A stretch of DNA of 64,000 nucleotides from Beaufortia kweichowensis. Its lineage: Eukaryota; Chordata; Actinopteri; Cypriniformes; Gastromyzontidae. The DNA lies in NCBI GenBank assembly GCA_019155185.1, contig CM032807.1:13730700-13794699 (forward strand). The letters are read 5' to 3'. Of the stretch, positions 33,426-47,800 are shown piece after piece. The stretch's first letter is position 1. Every line of letters starts with the position of its first letter. The notes below the pieces were generated by a model. The model saw only the letters and a list, made by a program, of their open reading frames with translations. It had not been told where the DNA came from and ran no database searches. Position numbers and translations under genes: made by a program.

Positions 33426-33990
33426 CAGTTCTTTCTCTGTTAAGTTTACAGACATTTCGTTTAACCATAACACAGAAAATGTTCTGTTTTTCATTAAACC
33501 TAAAATATTGTATGCCTGCAGTAAATCTGCCTGCATGGCTTAATATCAAATATGGGTCAAATAGGTTTGATTTTTAAATGCAGTCAACATTCATAATGGC
33601 TAATGTTGACTGGATTTGAAAATAATATGTCTATTTAAGTTCAAGCTAAAATATTGGCACGACAGATATTTTTGCTCTTACAACATCTTATTATTTGGCG
33701 TTTTTACATGCAGCTCAATGAAATAAGCAGCTGCCTGGAATTGAATTGAAATTGTTTTGCAGCACTGTCACTGAAAGAGTGTGTGAACAATAAAAAATGT
33801 ACATAACTGCTTTTTACCTGTTACTGACCTTTCAGATCCGTCTCTGCAATATGCAGTTTGAATTATCACAAAATGAGACAAAGAAGGAAATAAAAACCTA
33901 AATTGGTAGTTTAAGGCCTTTTAATTCAGGGAAGTACTAAATTAAAAAGAAATGCAATTTTATGATCCATCTTATTATTGTTTATTTATC
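32804..33990. other. Gene-free spacer with a short (AT)n
   Basis: GA-rich sequence follows the TA block (32820-32930). An (AT)n run of about 34 bp is at 33388-33421. No gene is seen. Confidence 0.4.
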
Positions 33991-33994
33991 ATCA

Positions 33995-34115
33995 TTTTTC
34001 AGAGAGTATTGCGTTAGCACTGCGAAAGATGTGGGTTTAAATATCAGGGAACACACATAGAATGTATACCCTAAATGCATTATAAGTTGCTTTGGAAGTG
34101 TCTGCAAAATGTGTA
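33995..34115 (+). mobile_element. tRNA-derived SINE copy
   Basis: The head resembles a tRNA promoter: GCGTTAGCACTGCGAAAG, then GTGGGTTTAAATATCAGGG, a degraded B box (GGTTCGANTCCC type). The tail GCATTATAAGTTGCTTTGG then AAGTGTCTGCAAAATG is the reverse complement of the repeat tail at 16770-16900. The order fits fish tRNA-SINEs that share a LINE 3' end. Confidence 0.65.
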
Positions 34116-35880
34116 CATGTATATGGTACTGTATATGTAATACATACTAGTACTGGAAAGTCAGTATGTAAAACCTGGAAATAAATTTTAAAGTAAACTT
34201 CAATATTAAAAAAAAACATTTTCTTTTTCAAAATTAGTTTTTAGCTGTTTATTTTCAAAAGGCACTCACTACATTGAATGCAATGGTTGCACAATATACT
34301 GCTGACAGCCATTTATTAGGATGTGCATCCCAATGTAGAGCTCAAACATGGACATTTCAAAGTCTCAAAAAGCATGTTTGTAATACAATCAATACCATAG
34401 CATGAAAACATATTAGCACATATTAGCATGTTTATAGGATCCATGCCTTTAACTGAATTCTTTAAAAGGTTTACATTTTTGTCACAAATATTGAGTCCAT
34501 CACTAAATTTACTCCAGACTTTTGCAAAAAAAGACTTAGCTTGACAGCAAGCGCTTTGCTGCATTGTAGATGTTTGTATGTGTGTTAATGATCTGATAGG
34601 AATGAGGTACTGGTAGGGCGTTCTGCCTTAGGGAGTTCCATTTAACACAGTCCACAAGACAACAAACACGTCAGATGAAGCAACGTTTTTTTAAACACAA
34701 ACACGCACACAAAGCTAAAGCTTGCAGTTATGGTAGGGGGCGGGACATTCCAACACATGTTATAAGCAGGTGACCAATCACAACAGACTGGGCCAGCTTG
34801 ACCAATCACAAAATATTTAGAAGGAGGGGGCTTCATAAATCAAATAAGCATGAAACTTTACTTCTAGTATATTAAAAAACAAAATTCTTTCAATCCTAAA
34901 TGGAAAAGTATCCTAATTCTGCTAATTTTTTAAGAAGTATTTCATGTGTGTCTGCAAAGGTTGTCCTTCATCCTTAATTGTACAATGTCCAGCAGAATTC
35001 AATTAATCCTACAACAATTTAAAAACGCCACCCTGGTAATTTAAGTCCAATGACATAAGATTGTTGAGGGGTTTCAATGACATCAGGCAACAGTAAGGTA
35101 AAGGGAAACGTCAAGACATAAAATACAAGGATTAAAAACATTCAGGGACTTGACATTAAATCCTACTAGGCATTCAATGCCTTACATGATGTCCTGCTTT
35201 TTACCCTATAACTTTCCTTTCATTTCTATGTTTTAAACTTTCATATCATGAAAAGTATCCCCAGCTTCTAAACAGCTTTAGATATCAAATGAAAGTGCAG
35301 CAATTTGTATGTCAGGCATACCAACCAATTTAACTACTAGACTACAAGACCTGAGATTTCATCACATATCAATGCACGTTACTTATTTTACAGGACAGTA
35401 TAGCTTCATGCATATACAATTCCCATATTCAAAGAGGTTTTATCATCTTTCATCTTAGGGAGTAAGTCTCTTGGTAAGTTTGTCCACACAGTATGGGCGG
35501 AGCATGGGTCAAACATGGTTTTTGAAGAGGTTGTTTTCTTCCAAATTATCTTTAACACAAAGCCAAGCCTGGTAGGAAAAATTCAAAATTGCAGCACTGT
35601 CAGTCAGTTGCAACTAACTTTCAACATAGCTTGTCATGGTTTTGAGTTGCTGTTCACAATTTTTGCAGTGATTCTTTCCTACACCGCTGCATGCAAATAT
35701 TATTATAATTTAGTCAACCAAAGGAATGGACCAGTTTATTTTCAGGTGCAATATTTCCATTGCCATATTATCAGGTCACAGTGAAAAGTTAAATTAACAG
35801 CAGAATATGGTATGGGCACACAAGGCACTTTTGGTATATGTTATTTTCAAACCACTATTCTAGTGTGGACATTTCTTCCT
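34116..35880. other. Spacer / probable kcnk10 3' UTR
   Basis: No other gene is recognised. Since kcnk10 ends at 35881 on the minus strand, some of this is likely its 3' UTR; the polyadenylation site is not fixed. Near 34735-34815 two copies of TGACCAATCACAA lie in a GC-richer patch, which looks like a repeat. Confidence 0.35.
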
Positions 35881-38800
35881 CTAAGGTTCTATCTGCAAAT
35901 GGAACTCCTTGTCTTCGAGTTCTTTCTCACTTTCTTTGGTCTGTGGTGGTAGAGGAATTAATCTATTTTGTTTATTTGGGCTTTCCACAAACACAGGTAA
36001 GTTGGTCAGACTGGTGTTCACCTCAATATTAAGCTCATTGTCCTCTACCTGTTTCTTCTCTTCATCCATTGTTGGATTATTACAGCTGAGAGAGTCTAAA
36101 GCTTTTCGACTGTCATCTGGGATATTCTTCCTTAACTCTTTGCTCTTGTTTCTCTTGGTTAATTTTGTGACAGAACTAAGGCGGTTGAAGATGTTATCTT
36201 CAGAGTATGCCTGGCTTGGGTCACTACATCGATGATGTTCGTTCTGCTCAACTCGTAGCCGTAGGTTGTTGAGCTTGGTGTCGATGCTCTCCTGGGAGGA
36301 TGTCTTAAAATTTGTGGCATCCAAGCTATTGAAAGCAGATCGTCGTTCAGGGGAAAGCATGTCGAGTGAATGGGCTCGCTGGTCGAAACCCAGCTGTCTG
36401 CGCTCCATACTGCGAATAGTGGCGGCCCGCTGTAGTTTGTCGTGAACTTCCACACTGAGGCGACGCCTGGTCTCGCGAAGCTCTGCTCGAACGTTGGCCT
36501 TCCACTCAGCTGCGTGAGCCTTAATTTCACCAACCTAAAACAGAAGGACAACACCATAAATCTGGATGCCTTTAGCTGTCCATGCAATAATTTCTTCAAT
36601 TTACATGAAATGTGGCAGGATAAAACTTTGCCTTACTTAAGGTACAAAAAAGATCATACCTCCTCTTTTGTTTTTTTAGAAAGTACCCTTAGCCAGTCTC
36701 CAATCATGCTTAAAACTGCAGCAAAGTAAGCCAGTCCAACCAGGATCCAGAACCACACCAGAGGCCTGTACCATTTACGGTACTCTATTCGCCTATTTCC
36801 TCCTGAAAGACAGAATGACATTTCATTTAAATTTGATTGCAATCAAACTTACAAAGACACTTTTCTAAGGCAAATCAAAACCTCTTGTCAAATCTCTTCA
36901 AACTATTTTTCAAGGAACAGCAATTTGAGAGTTTGTTGCCCCCCGTTTAATTTTGGAACTGAAATTGGGGGAAAATTGAAATCTTTAATATATATTATTA
37001 AATAGATATTTAATACACTTATATATGTAATACTCTTAATTCTCTGTTGCGCGTTATCTGTTTGATTTATTACGTTAAAAGTGAATCTAGTGGTGCCATA
37101 GTGAGATTGCAGTAGTGTTTAAATAACACCTTTCATTAAATCCCTACAAATAAGTGTCAGCAGGCAACAGTGAAGCGTAGTAGAGGTTACTTTCAAATGT
37201 GGGGCTGCATTTTTGCAATGCAGTTGGAGATTAGGTCAGAATGAATGGTTTAATGATGAAAAATACAGGCAGAAACAGGGCCATGTTGCAACCCACTACA
37301 GAGAGTCACAGCGGGGTTGATGATCTACTAACTGCAATCTTTAAACCAAAATCCAAAAAACACAAGCAAAAGGTCAAACCAGGAGGTCAGTCTAAAACCA
37401 ATCTAAGCTTGATGCGTAAAGTTTCTTAATAACAAAATGCAGGCTACCGGAGTTATGCTTTCGTTTTATTAAAAAGCCCTGGATTTTTATTAAAACATGG
37501 AAAAACCTGAACTTTAGTATGGTTTATTGTGCATGCAGGTCATATTTTAAGTTGTTTAAGTAAAATCAAGAAATTTATAAGACAAGTTTATTAGTTCTTT
37601 ATACTCTAGACATGTGGAAAATATCCATGTTTGTGCATCAGTGTCTGTAATGTGTGCTATAAGTGTGAAACTTTTATGAATCTACTCTAAGTTGTAGGCT
37701 AGCCAATATTGGTCAGTCGTTTCTGACATAAAGGATAGGAGAATGAAACAGTGACCACAAACAACATAGCACATAAGTGTTGAAAAATAAAATGCATAGT
37801 GACACCAACGCTTGATGATGTCATAACCGATGAACCACCTTTATGTTAGTCCAGCAAAGGCTTAGAGAAATGTAGTGTAATAGAGTGCCCTCTGGTGGAG
37901 AACTAAGGCACTCCCAAATGTCCCTGGAAGAATAGTTCATTTACTTTCCATTTTGTTAATTCATACAAAATAAATGATTAACACTAACAATTTCTTTAAA
38001 AGCATTCTTACATTACAGCATTTTCTTTAAACCTACGTAAACATGTGCACAGTACTGTATATATAATACATATAAATTACATTCTGTATGTACCTGCAAC
38101 ATAATCCCCAATGCCAACCGTAGTGAGGGTGATAACCACAAAATATATGGACTCTAGCCCACTCCATCCTTCAATATGTTTGAAGATGATGGCTGGTATG
38201 GTGACGAAGAGGACACAACCAGCCAAGATGAAAAGCAATGTTGAGGCTACTCGAATCTTTGTCTGGCTTATCTGATTGTGTTTGCGCTGCGGGGATGAAA
38301 TAGAAACAAAGCAATATCATTATGATAAATGTAGCAATGTAGTATGAGAACCATTGTTAGTCATGCACAAGTTAGTTGATATGCTGACTTTGATATTCCA
38401 GATTAACCATTGTAATACTAGAACGTTTGGCATCAAAAAGGTGCCTAAATCACAGTGGTGGAGTGATGCTATACAGTATAAAACACACCTATAAAATACA
38501 ATTTCAGATGACAAAATCTCAAAAAAGAGCTGTTAAATGTAAACCTGAAATACGACCTTAAGACAGTACAGAATGAATTGTGTCATAGCGGTACTTCTAA
38601 AGTCTATTGACACAAAAAAGATATTGCAGTTCGACAGCTTACAGTTCACTTACCCTAAACATCTTCTCCACTTTTGCTATGCTCTTCACAAAAATAGTCC
38701 CCAGTTGATCACCAACACCAGCTAGCAGAAAACCAAAGAGTGGGATGCCAAATATTGCATAGAGGATACAGAAAATCTTCCCACCTTCTGTGCTTGGGGC

Positions 38801-41800
38801 AATGTTGCCGTACCCTTAAAAAAGGACAATAAATTAATGGTGTAAATTTAGATGCATTTGAAAAGGACAACAACAGAGTTAATAATAGAAAAGAAACTTT
38901 GCAGGCAAACTTTATGTTAATGTTAACGAAATGTTAATTTAAATTTTTTAGGTTTGACATTTTCTAAGATAATGGCAACAAATAACATGTTTTAACATGT
39001 TGGTAATACTTTTTAACTTGTATGTTAACATGTTTTAAAATGAACCCAACATCTCTCAGTGTGGTGCTACATGATTTAGCACAATGCCGTGTTAACATCA
39101 ACAGGATGTCAACATGTTTTAATCCTTAAACAAGCAACGTGCATCACGAGATACATACCCTGCGTCCAAAATCGCATAAAAAGTAAATAAATGGTAAATA
39201 GCGGAAAACTTTAAGGTGGCCAGCTTACTTTTCTTTATGTTGTCTTTTAGCACATTACACCCATAGAAAAGGGAATAAGCACAATATTGAATATTATCTT
39301 TGTATTTTGCGTTGAAAAACTAAATTATTATAAAATTATAAAATTCACAGGCTAAACTGATATTAGTATATTTAGGTGACAGCATCTTGCTATTTTTAAC
39401 GTTAACTGTATACTGTATAACTATATATTGGGGGAAAGGTCTAAGACTCAATTTTCATAACAAAAAGCATTTGAATTAATAAAATAAATAAGAAATGTTA
39501 TTTATAAAAATATCTAAAATTAAAACATGAAATAAAAGATTTAAAAATGTTTACAAACATATCTAATATCTAAAATTTAAAACATAGTTTGGATAGTGCA
39601 TTTATATGTGTATGCTCAAAATCTGCAGTAACAGTTATCAGGTTAACTGGACATTTTCTTTCAGGGCTTCACAACTAGCTCTTTTTAGATTTGGGTTCTC
39701 AGAATAATAATAACTAGATTTTTTTCTGACACATAGAAATGTCACTACCAGTGTCATTAAATTTGTGACGCGAGACACCAAACTATATTTAAATAAACAA
39801 TTGTCAGCAGCTACCACTGCAGTATCACCGATTTGCACACGGTTTTAAAATGCACGAAAGTTGAATAAAGAAATGGCGGCATCGTGGTCAGTAGACGGGG
39901 TGCAGACATTCATCTCACTGGTAGCTGAGGAGCGAGAGGATAGGGTGACACGGAATAAAAACGTTTTCAGGAGGTCGCTTAGCTCTTGGCCGCACATGGC
40001 TACCACTGGTTATTTTAGAATTAGATTTTAGACTTTAGCCTGGTTTTCACAGGTAGGGTCACATATAGAATATATATTACAATCTAAGATTAAATATAAG
40101 ATGTATTGTACTCCAAAAAACTGTTCATCAAAGTAAAACCTTAAAAAACTTTTCTTTATTTTGGTCCAGGCAAGAGGAAACAAAAAAATTTACTACATAG
40201 GTGTTTGCACATTGTTATAATTTGCTTAATCTACATTTTAACTTATTTGTTTTGTATTTGTAGCCTATATGGCTTATGTATATACTTTTTACATTACATA
40301 CATTTGCACATTATTCAAAGTTTGCAGTTTTACTTAAATTTTGGTAAACTTAAATTTTGAAATGGAGAAGGGTATAACTGTACCCTGAAGAAAAACAGAG
40401 CGGAAGCTCCAAAATTGACATGGCCTCTTCGCATTGTCAGACAGACATGATATTTCTTTCCCCCGTGCAACCCTATCTCTAATCTTAACTGCATGTTTTT
40501 AAAGGTAGCACCCAATTTTGGAGTCCACACCCCTCGTTTGTGATTTCCAGTTTGTAGTTGTACGACTTGCTGAAATGTCTGTAAACAAAAGATAACTTTG
40601 TCCACATCTGTTTTATCCATAATTGCCTAAAAGTCCAAAATAAACCCATCTGTGTTTAAAAAGCACCATAAGGGAACACAACATAAATCAATTAATTACT
40701 CCAAAAGCATTGCTAGATTTATTTTTTATTTACAACATATATATATATATATGGTTGCACTGTGTGATGTGTTTTAAGGGATATGTTACATCTAATAGGT
40801 TACCTATTGTTGTGATAACGGTTCCAGCAAAGAAGAATGAACTTCCTAAATCCCAGTGACTGGAGTTGTACGACGTGTCTCCAATAGGACTCACTCCAGC
40901 ATTTACCGCATCTACAGAGTGCTGGCAAGAGATTAGACACAAGCATTTTAGCATATTACATGAGAAAGCCATAAAGTACTCAAGGCTGTGCTTTATCATG
41001 AACAAGTCATAGCTGAAGAGTGTTGTTAGGCACAATAAGAAGTAGTGGTGTGACATACTCATGATAAAGCACCAGCCTTATTGTTTTTTAAAAAATGGTT
41101 ACAACACAATATAAATATAAAAGGATACAATTATGTATCAATGCAACTTTCGTGAAGTAAAATCACTAAAAGCCTTCCTTCCAGTGGAAAAATAGTACCT
41201 GACCGACAGTTATATATGTTTGCTAAGGGTGCTACGAAGTGATACACAGAATTGTTGGAGAAAGCGATCATAGCTTCCTTTATCATAAATAAAACACAGA
41301 TATTGACCAATCAGAATCAAGGACTGGATCTAACCGTTTCATAAGAAACAATAATTAGCAATGAATGATCTTTCTTTCTTTTTTTTATTTATTTGCTGTT
41401 AAACTGAGCAAAACATACTTTATAACAGCAGATAGCAACTTACACAAAGGAAAATGATACACAAAAAACAAGTATACGGTACATGAGGATCTCCTAATCA
41501 TGAGTACATTTATGTGCATTACCTTTCACTACAGTTTTTCTTAAAAATGAAAAAGTTCGGATAATTAAATAGAAAGTGTCAAATCTGTTTCACTAACATG
41601 GATCAGTCAGTTGTGAACATAATGTATAAACAGCTACCCAAGTTTTTGGTATACAAACTTTTTTAACCTATTCATTGTTTTGTTTAACAGTGCCCTATAG
41701 TTTCCCCTATAGGCAAAGTATGCATGTTGCATAGGCCCCCTATACCATCTGGCTCTCAAAGTGGCATATTACAGTCACTGTATGACATAAACATGGAGGT

Positions 41801-44800
41801 AAATGCAAATACAAATGCGGATTTAACTTTAGAGGAGTCATACAGACATTGCTTTAGTACTTTAATTTAATTAGTTAACTATTCACTTTAACTTTATGCA
41901 GCTCAGCGCAGACTAATTGGCATTTGACATTAAACAATCACAATTAGAAAGCAGAGCTTTACTGCATCACATGCAGTCTAACACACCTGTGTGGTACACA
42001 GAATTGTTGGGTAAAGCCATCATAGCTGTGCTTTATTGTAAATAAAACACAGATTTAAGGACTGGAACTGACCGTGATATAATTTTAATTTTAGTCCAGT
42101 GTGCTTGATTAGAAATGTCCCAGAATGGAATGTGTACACCAAGTGATCTTATCGTGTTTTACTTTTGTTAATTAATCACACAATTCAGCTATTGTTGTAG
42201 TTTTTCTGACAACTTTTTTCATTTTTGCAATTTGTTCCTTGATTTTTGCGTCAATTATAGAATATTGGCAGTTCATCTTTATTATCTTTCTGTAACAAGT
42301 GATGGAAACACAGAGGAGAATCCAAATGCTGGCAATGCTCTTTAATGAAGAAACAAAGATAATCCATTAAATGCTAAAGCAGATCAACCGGAACAGGGAA
42401 CAGAAACAAGACACACGGAAACAAAGACCGACCAACAGAACTGAACACAACAGAAATGAGCGGAGCCAGCAGAGCAGGGAGCCAGGGGACGGCCATCTTG
42501 ACTGTGGCAGGGAACTCGGGACGGCAATCATTTGTTACCTAAGGGCACTTTGAAGTTCCAAAAGTTTGGTTTGGAAAAACACACTAGTCAGACAAAAAGC
42601 TCTATAGCTGTATTTTGGACATAATATGTTTTGGACATAATAATGAATATCTTTAATGATAAAAATGAAGTTATGCAACAAAAATTCCAATGTACTTTAG
42701 CGTCTCTAATTTTTAATAATTTAGAAACTTGGAAAATGAAGCTCAAAGTGTCGTCTTTGAGATGATATCACAATTATGCATATACTCCAAAGGGTTCAGG
42801 AAAAACAACCATTTAAGTGAAAGTATGTCGTTTTCATGGGTTGGACTTATAGTGGGGGTGCATTTCAGGAAGTTAATCCAACCCCAATATCTCTATGACA
42901 TTCTGATTTATAGACAGTCTATGGAACTACTTGCTATGGTGCTCTAAATGGTTGCTAGGGCATGGAGTGATAGCATCCTGGGACAATGATTGTTTGTCTG
43001 AGTTAAATGAGTCCTAGCTGTTGCTGACTATTTTTTTTTATTTAAATATAGCGGGTTTGGTGTCTCGTGTCGTAAATCCAGTGACGCTGGTAGTGCCAAT
43101 TCTCTCTGATCAATCAGCGATCTGAAGTTTGTTTACACGTCACATTTTAGTATCGGTGCAGCTTGCCTGGAACCTCAGCCGAGGTGGTACTAAAACAGTG
43201 GAAAACCCCTTAAAAAGTGATCAGAACTGTCTCATACCGAGCCTTACCATGCAGTGGAAATGCACCATTAGCATTGTCCAGCTAATGTTCCCTCCCTTCT
43301 GTTGCATGAGTGAGCTCACATTTCAGACAAATCAATAAAGCTCTATAGTTACACTAGATCTGAGATCCCTTTAGGGATACTGGCAGAGCTCTACCACAGT
43401 CAAGCAACAATCTTACCTTAATGAGCTCTTCCAGCTCATCGGGGGTCACGCAGGGATGTTTCTGCAGGAAGGCAGCTTTCTTCAAGGTGATGGTATCTTT
43501 TTGGTTGCTTTCGAATGGTTGCTCCAGTGCTCTGAAGACGAGACCTCCGGCAACCAGGAACGCAACCACCACCACGAACACAGCTACAACAGTCTTCCAC
43601 TTCATGACTGTGAGCAGATCTGAGCCGTCTGCCACCGCTTCCATGCTGGCCACCATACTTGCGGGCCGTGAGACAGAAAGGCGAGGTAATGAGCATCCCA
43701 TAGGGTTCTGCATGGTGGCCACACTGGCCTGCACCAAGCTGGACTGCAACATTCCTGGCTGAACCTTCTTTGGTGGCACCAGGTTGGTCTGCACTGGCAC
43801 TATTGAAAAGAGTCAAGATAACATAGTGGTCACATTTTGTGGGGTAAGTACCCATTAAAGGTACCCATTAAACCCATGTACCCTTTAAGCCCACTTTTAA
43901 CTTCTACGTCAAATTAAAAAAGGGAAAACCATATTTTATGCTGCCCATTATTTTAATTAACCCAGTGATTTGTTACTTCCGTGACATTTGTATTGCATAC
44001 CAATCATATTTGACAACGTTGAGTTATCCCCATCCATGTGCATGCTGTCTCAGGGGACCTCACACAAAGACTATTTTGGGACCCTTTAGATATCAACACA
44101 TTTCTCCTATTTCTATGGGAAAGAAATGGATATTGTGTCAAATAAGAGATAAATGTATTGTTTACAAATAGTACTTTAAAATTTTCTATAATTTTCTTAC
44201 AAATTAGAGTTTTTTAAGCTTGCACACAAAGCTATTATCAAGGACAATATATCAATTTTTTTAAAGATGGGCTCAAATGGTACAGTGTCACAAAACACAG
44301 TCCACAGTATATTTAAGCTCCATGCATCTCCATGCAACTTCCTGTTGCTCCTCAGGCGCTGCAGCTGCCCACTGCTCTGGGTGTGTGTGTGTTCACGACT
44401 CGAGTGTGTGTGTGTGTTCACTACTCACTGGATGGGTTAAATGCAGAGGTCATTTACCTTTACTAACCTGTTACTTTACCTTACTTAATATCTTAATTTA
44501 CATCTACATTGAGAGATCTACAAAATACCCAGTGTAGCACCATTATATAACAGATGTTTCCTAGTGGTGCCAAGGTAGCAATTAAGCTCATGCCAATTTT
44601 TTTCTTTAATCATAATTTAAAGAAAAAAAGTTCTTTAAATTCTTTAAATTTTCTTTTTTCTTTCAGTTTTGTAAAGAAGACTTCTACCTAGGAAAAAGAT
44701 GGATAAGAGTATCGTTCTTGGCCAATGAATTCTGGCAAAGATGGAAACTTAAAATTCTGCTCTACAACAAATGGCAGAGAACATCTCGAAATTCACAAGT

Positions 44801-47800
44801 AGATGACACTGTGATTCTATAAGATAAAAGTAGTGCTCATAGAAATGAATGGAAGATTGCCAGAGTAGTAGAAGTTTACTCTAGTGCGAATGGCATTGTC
44901 AGAGAGCTATAGCTGCTGGTCAGTGATAGTGCACATGTTAAAGGAAAACCATGTAGACATACTGACATAATGATAATGACTTCTAAACTTTATTTTAAAC
45001 TAACGTAAAATCATACTACACATGGTCAAAGTTTCAAATAGCGAGTCGGGCGTATGACAGAGTATTTCTGTGCCAAATGCATTTCATTTTGGAGGTTTTT
45101 CATATATGGCTTTGTCTGACTTCATACAACAACACGAACATATAGTAAATCAAACATTATCCAGGGATAATGCGATGTTGTACTGTGTCTTTCTGCGATT
45201 GTTCTTGCTGTTCAAAGTCACATTTGGGATCCGACTTTGGGTCAAATATGTTTGGCTGGATCTGAATGATGGCCATAGTTATTTTAAGACAAAAAGTTCT
45301 GTTTTGATGTGGCTGCTTAATGAGCGCTGCGTGTGCTTGTGACTCTAGCTCTGCCCAAGGAACGCCCCCAGGAGCTCGGCTGTTTTCGGATGAGCTACTT
45401 CTTGACAGCAAAGCGGCACAAAGTCTAACACAAAAAAAGTTAATGTATCATTATTTTTTATTATATTAACTAATGTACAAAGTGTACAAAGCCTTTGTTA
45501 AGGTGTCAGTTTACAGCCATATAAGGAGACTCTGTATATGTCTCAGGGGTGGTAATATTAGTAGACAGTTTCTTACTAAGAAGGGCAGCAATTCCTAACA
45601 AGAGTAACTAAGAGTAAAAGATAACCCAATTTTAGACTCAGACAGCCCATTACAATCTGGCTGCACATTTTCTTTTCAGCTTTTCTGAGCTGGCTAAACT
45701 AAACTAAATCTTAAACTAAATGCAAGAAAAGCTAAAAAATTGAAAATTTCATCTGATGTCCCCTTTAAACATCTACTAAAATAATATTAATACTAAAATA
45801 AATCAAAAAGCCTGTATATGTAATAATTTATTAAACATACATCGCATTCAATTACATTGCTTTATTTATACAAAATATACATTTACAAATACATATTTAG
45901 AGCATATAAACCTTCTATATAAGGCATTCAGGCATTGGTTTTAAATTACTAAAATATGCTTGGGAAAAAATATGTGATCAGAATGATGATCAGAACATTG
46001 TCCATAATTATTATGCATGCATATATTATATCTAGTATTATATTAGCAAATGTAAGCATCTGTGACGATGGAATTTGTAGAAAATATTGCAGTAAAGTAT
46101 TTTAAAAAAGCATTCCACTGCCCAGGTGCTCAGTTTTGCTATAATAACACTTTCATAGAACATAGTAGTAGTCAGCCATCCATGGAAAAGCAAAAAGGTC
46201 AATGTGGTGTACTGCACGGCAACATCTTATCTCTTCATGTCTTCAGCTGGGTCTCACAAAAAAAAAAGATCAATTTATACCTATTACAAAGTGCCCCATC
46301 TAGTCACAAACTGACACAAGAGTATTGACATAATTGTAACACCAATTATTAATCTTCAATTAAAAGAATATTCTGAATTCAATAAAAATTGAATTAATCA
46401 ATCTCATAAAAAGTATTTTAGAGTAAAAAGAGAATTTTCTATTTGGTCCATACTGGCCACATACACACTGCTACTTAATTCTGCATGTTCCTGTAGATCA
46501 ATTTGGCTAGCACCGCAGAGGTCGTGGGTTTAATCACAGGGTACACATACTGATAAGACATGCAGAAAGGCATATATATGAAAAAATATGTATAAAATTG
46601 TCCACCAAATGCATAAACGTAACTTCGGTTGCCACTTTACCTTTCAGTGCTTATTTCTGTTCATAATTTAGTAATATATGGGAGTTAATTGAAGCCTTAA
46701 ACCAAACTGATTTCATAATGGATCGCAATATTACAACATTTAATTCAAAGGTCTGAAAAGACAACCAGGTCAACATTGTCAATTTAAGATGACAATTCTT
46801 TAGTCTGAGCTTTGTAAAACTCACAAGGTCTAAAATTATAAAGAAGAGACCTCTCTTACACAATTAATGGTACTGTCACTATATGGAGAGAGAGGTACAC
46901 AAATTTATTCATTTAGCAGACGCTTTTATCCAAAGCAACTTACAAGTGACTTACAAGTGACCAGTGGTGCCATTACAGTAATATGCGCTTAACACTGACA
47001 TACAGGATTTTAAAGATTAAGGAATTTAAAGTATTATATATTAACTTCCCTCTGACAAAAACAGTTACATTTAGAGTGATAGCAGAATTTCAGTGTTTCT
47101 TTGCTGTTTTAATCTTCAGTCTTGTGTAACTCATCATTGTGTACACCTCTGATTAGGTTATCTCTTCTCTGAATAATGTCATACAAAAGATGAGAGCAAC
47201 ACATCTGAAATCACTGAATTTAGCATGGCTGTTATGTGAGCATCTGTCTCACTAAGTCATGATGAATAAATAATGATAAGCATTAACATTTTTAAAAGTT
47301 GTTTCCCTTAAATATTACTACTATATACTATGAAACTTGTATAATGTACATAGAAAGCAGTTCATAAAATAAATACATTTATCTTACCTTCAGATCGTGA
47401 TACGTGAGTCAGTCGTCCACAGCCAACTGAAGCGTGCATGAGCAGAACTCTGACTCCTCCTAACAAGCTTTCACATTGAAGTTATGATTTTAACCTTCAA
47501 GGTTTTATAGACTTCAGGGTCAATTTGTTGATGAGTCAACCACGTTTCGATATTGAATTAATGTTTCATTTCCTCCTTAAAAACGATCACATGTACATTT
47601 CTCAAGAAAGCAGTTTTTAAATAATACAGCTAAAATTGTACTTGTAAGGATATGTATGCACAGAGAAAAGCCTTACTACAGAGAAAAGGCTAAACGCCAT
47701 GTTGGTTGTAGTGTTTTGTTTACACTGAACACCAGCGGCACGGCGAGACGCAACAATAAAACCCATTACAATCAATGATATTGCCTATACTGGATGCGGC

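Larger units (their letters stand above)
40922..43416. other. kcnk10 intron with repeat copies
   Basis: Holds the duplicated repeat at 41225-41335 and 41990-42085, an LTR-like piece at 42290-42535 and the PIF/Harbinger-type repeat at 43010-43280. No further exon is needed for kcnk10, since flanking exons join in phase 0. Confidence 0.5.

Noticed and set aside
45070..45342. A 90-codon ORF in kcnk10 intron 1
   Set aside because: No recognised domain, and it sits in sequence with repeat-like texture. It is more likely a chance ORF in a repeat.
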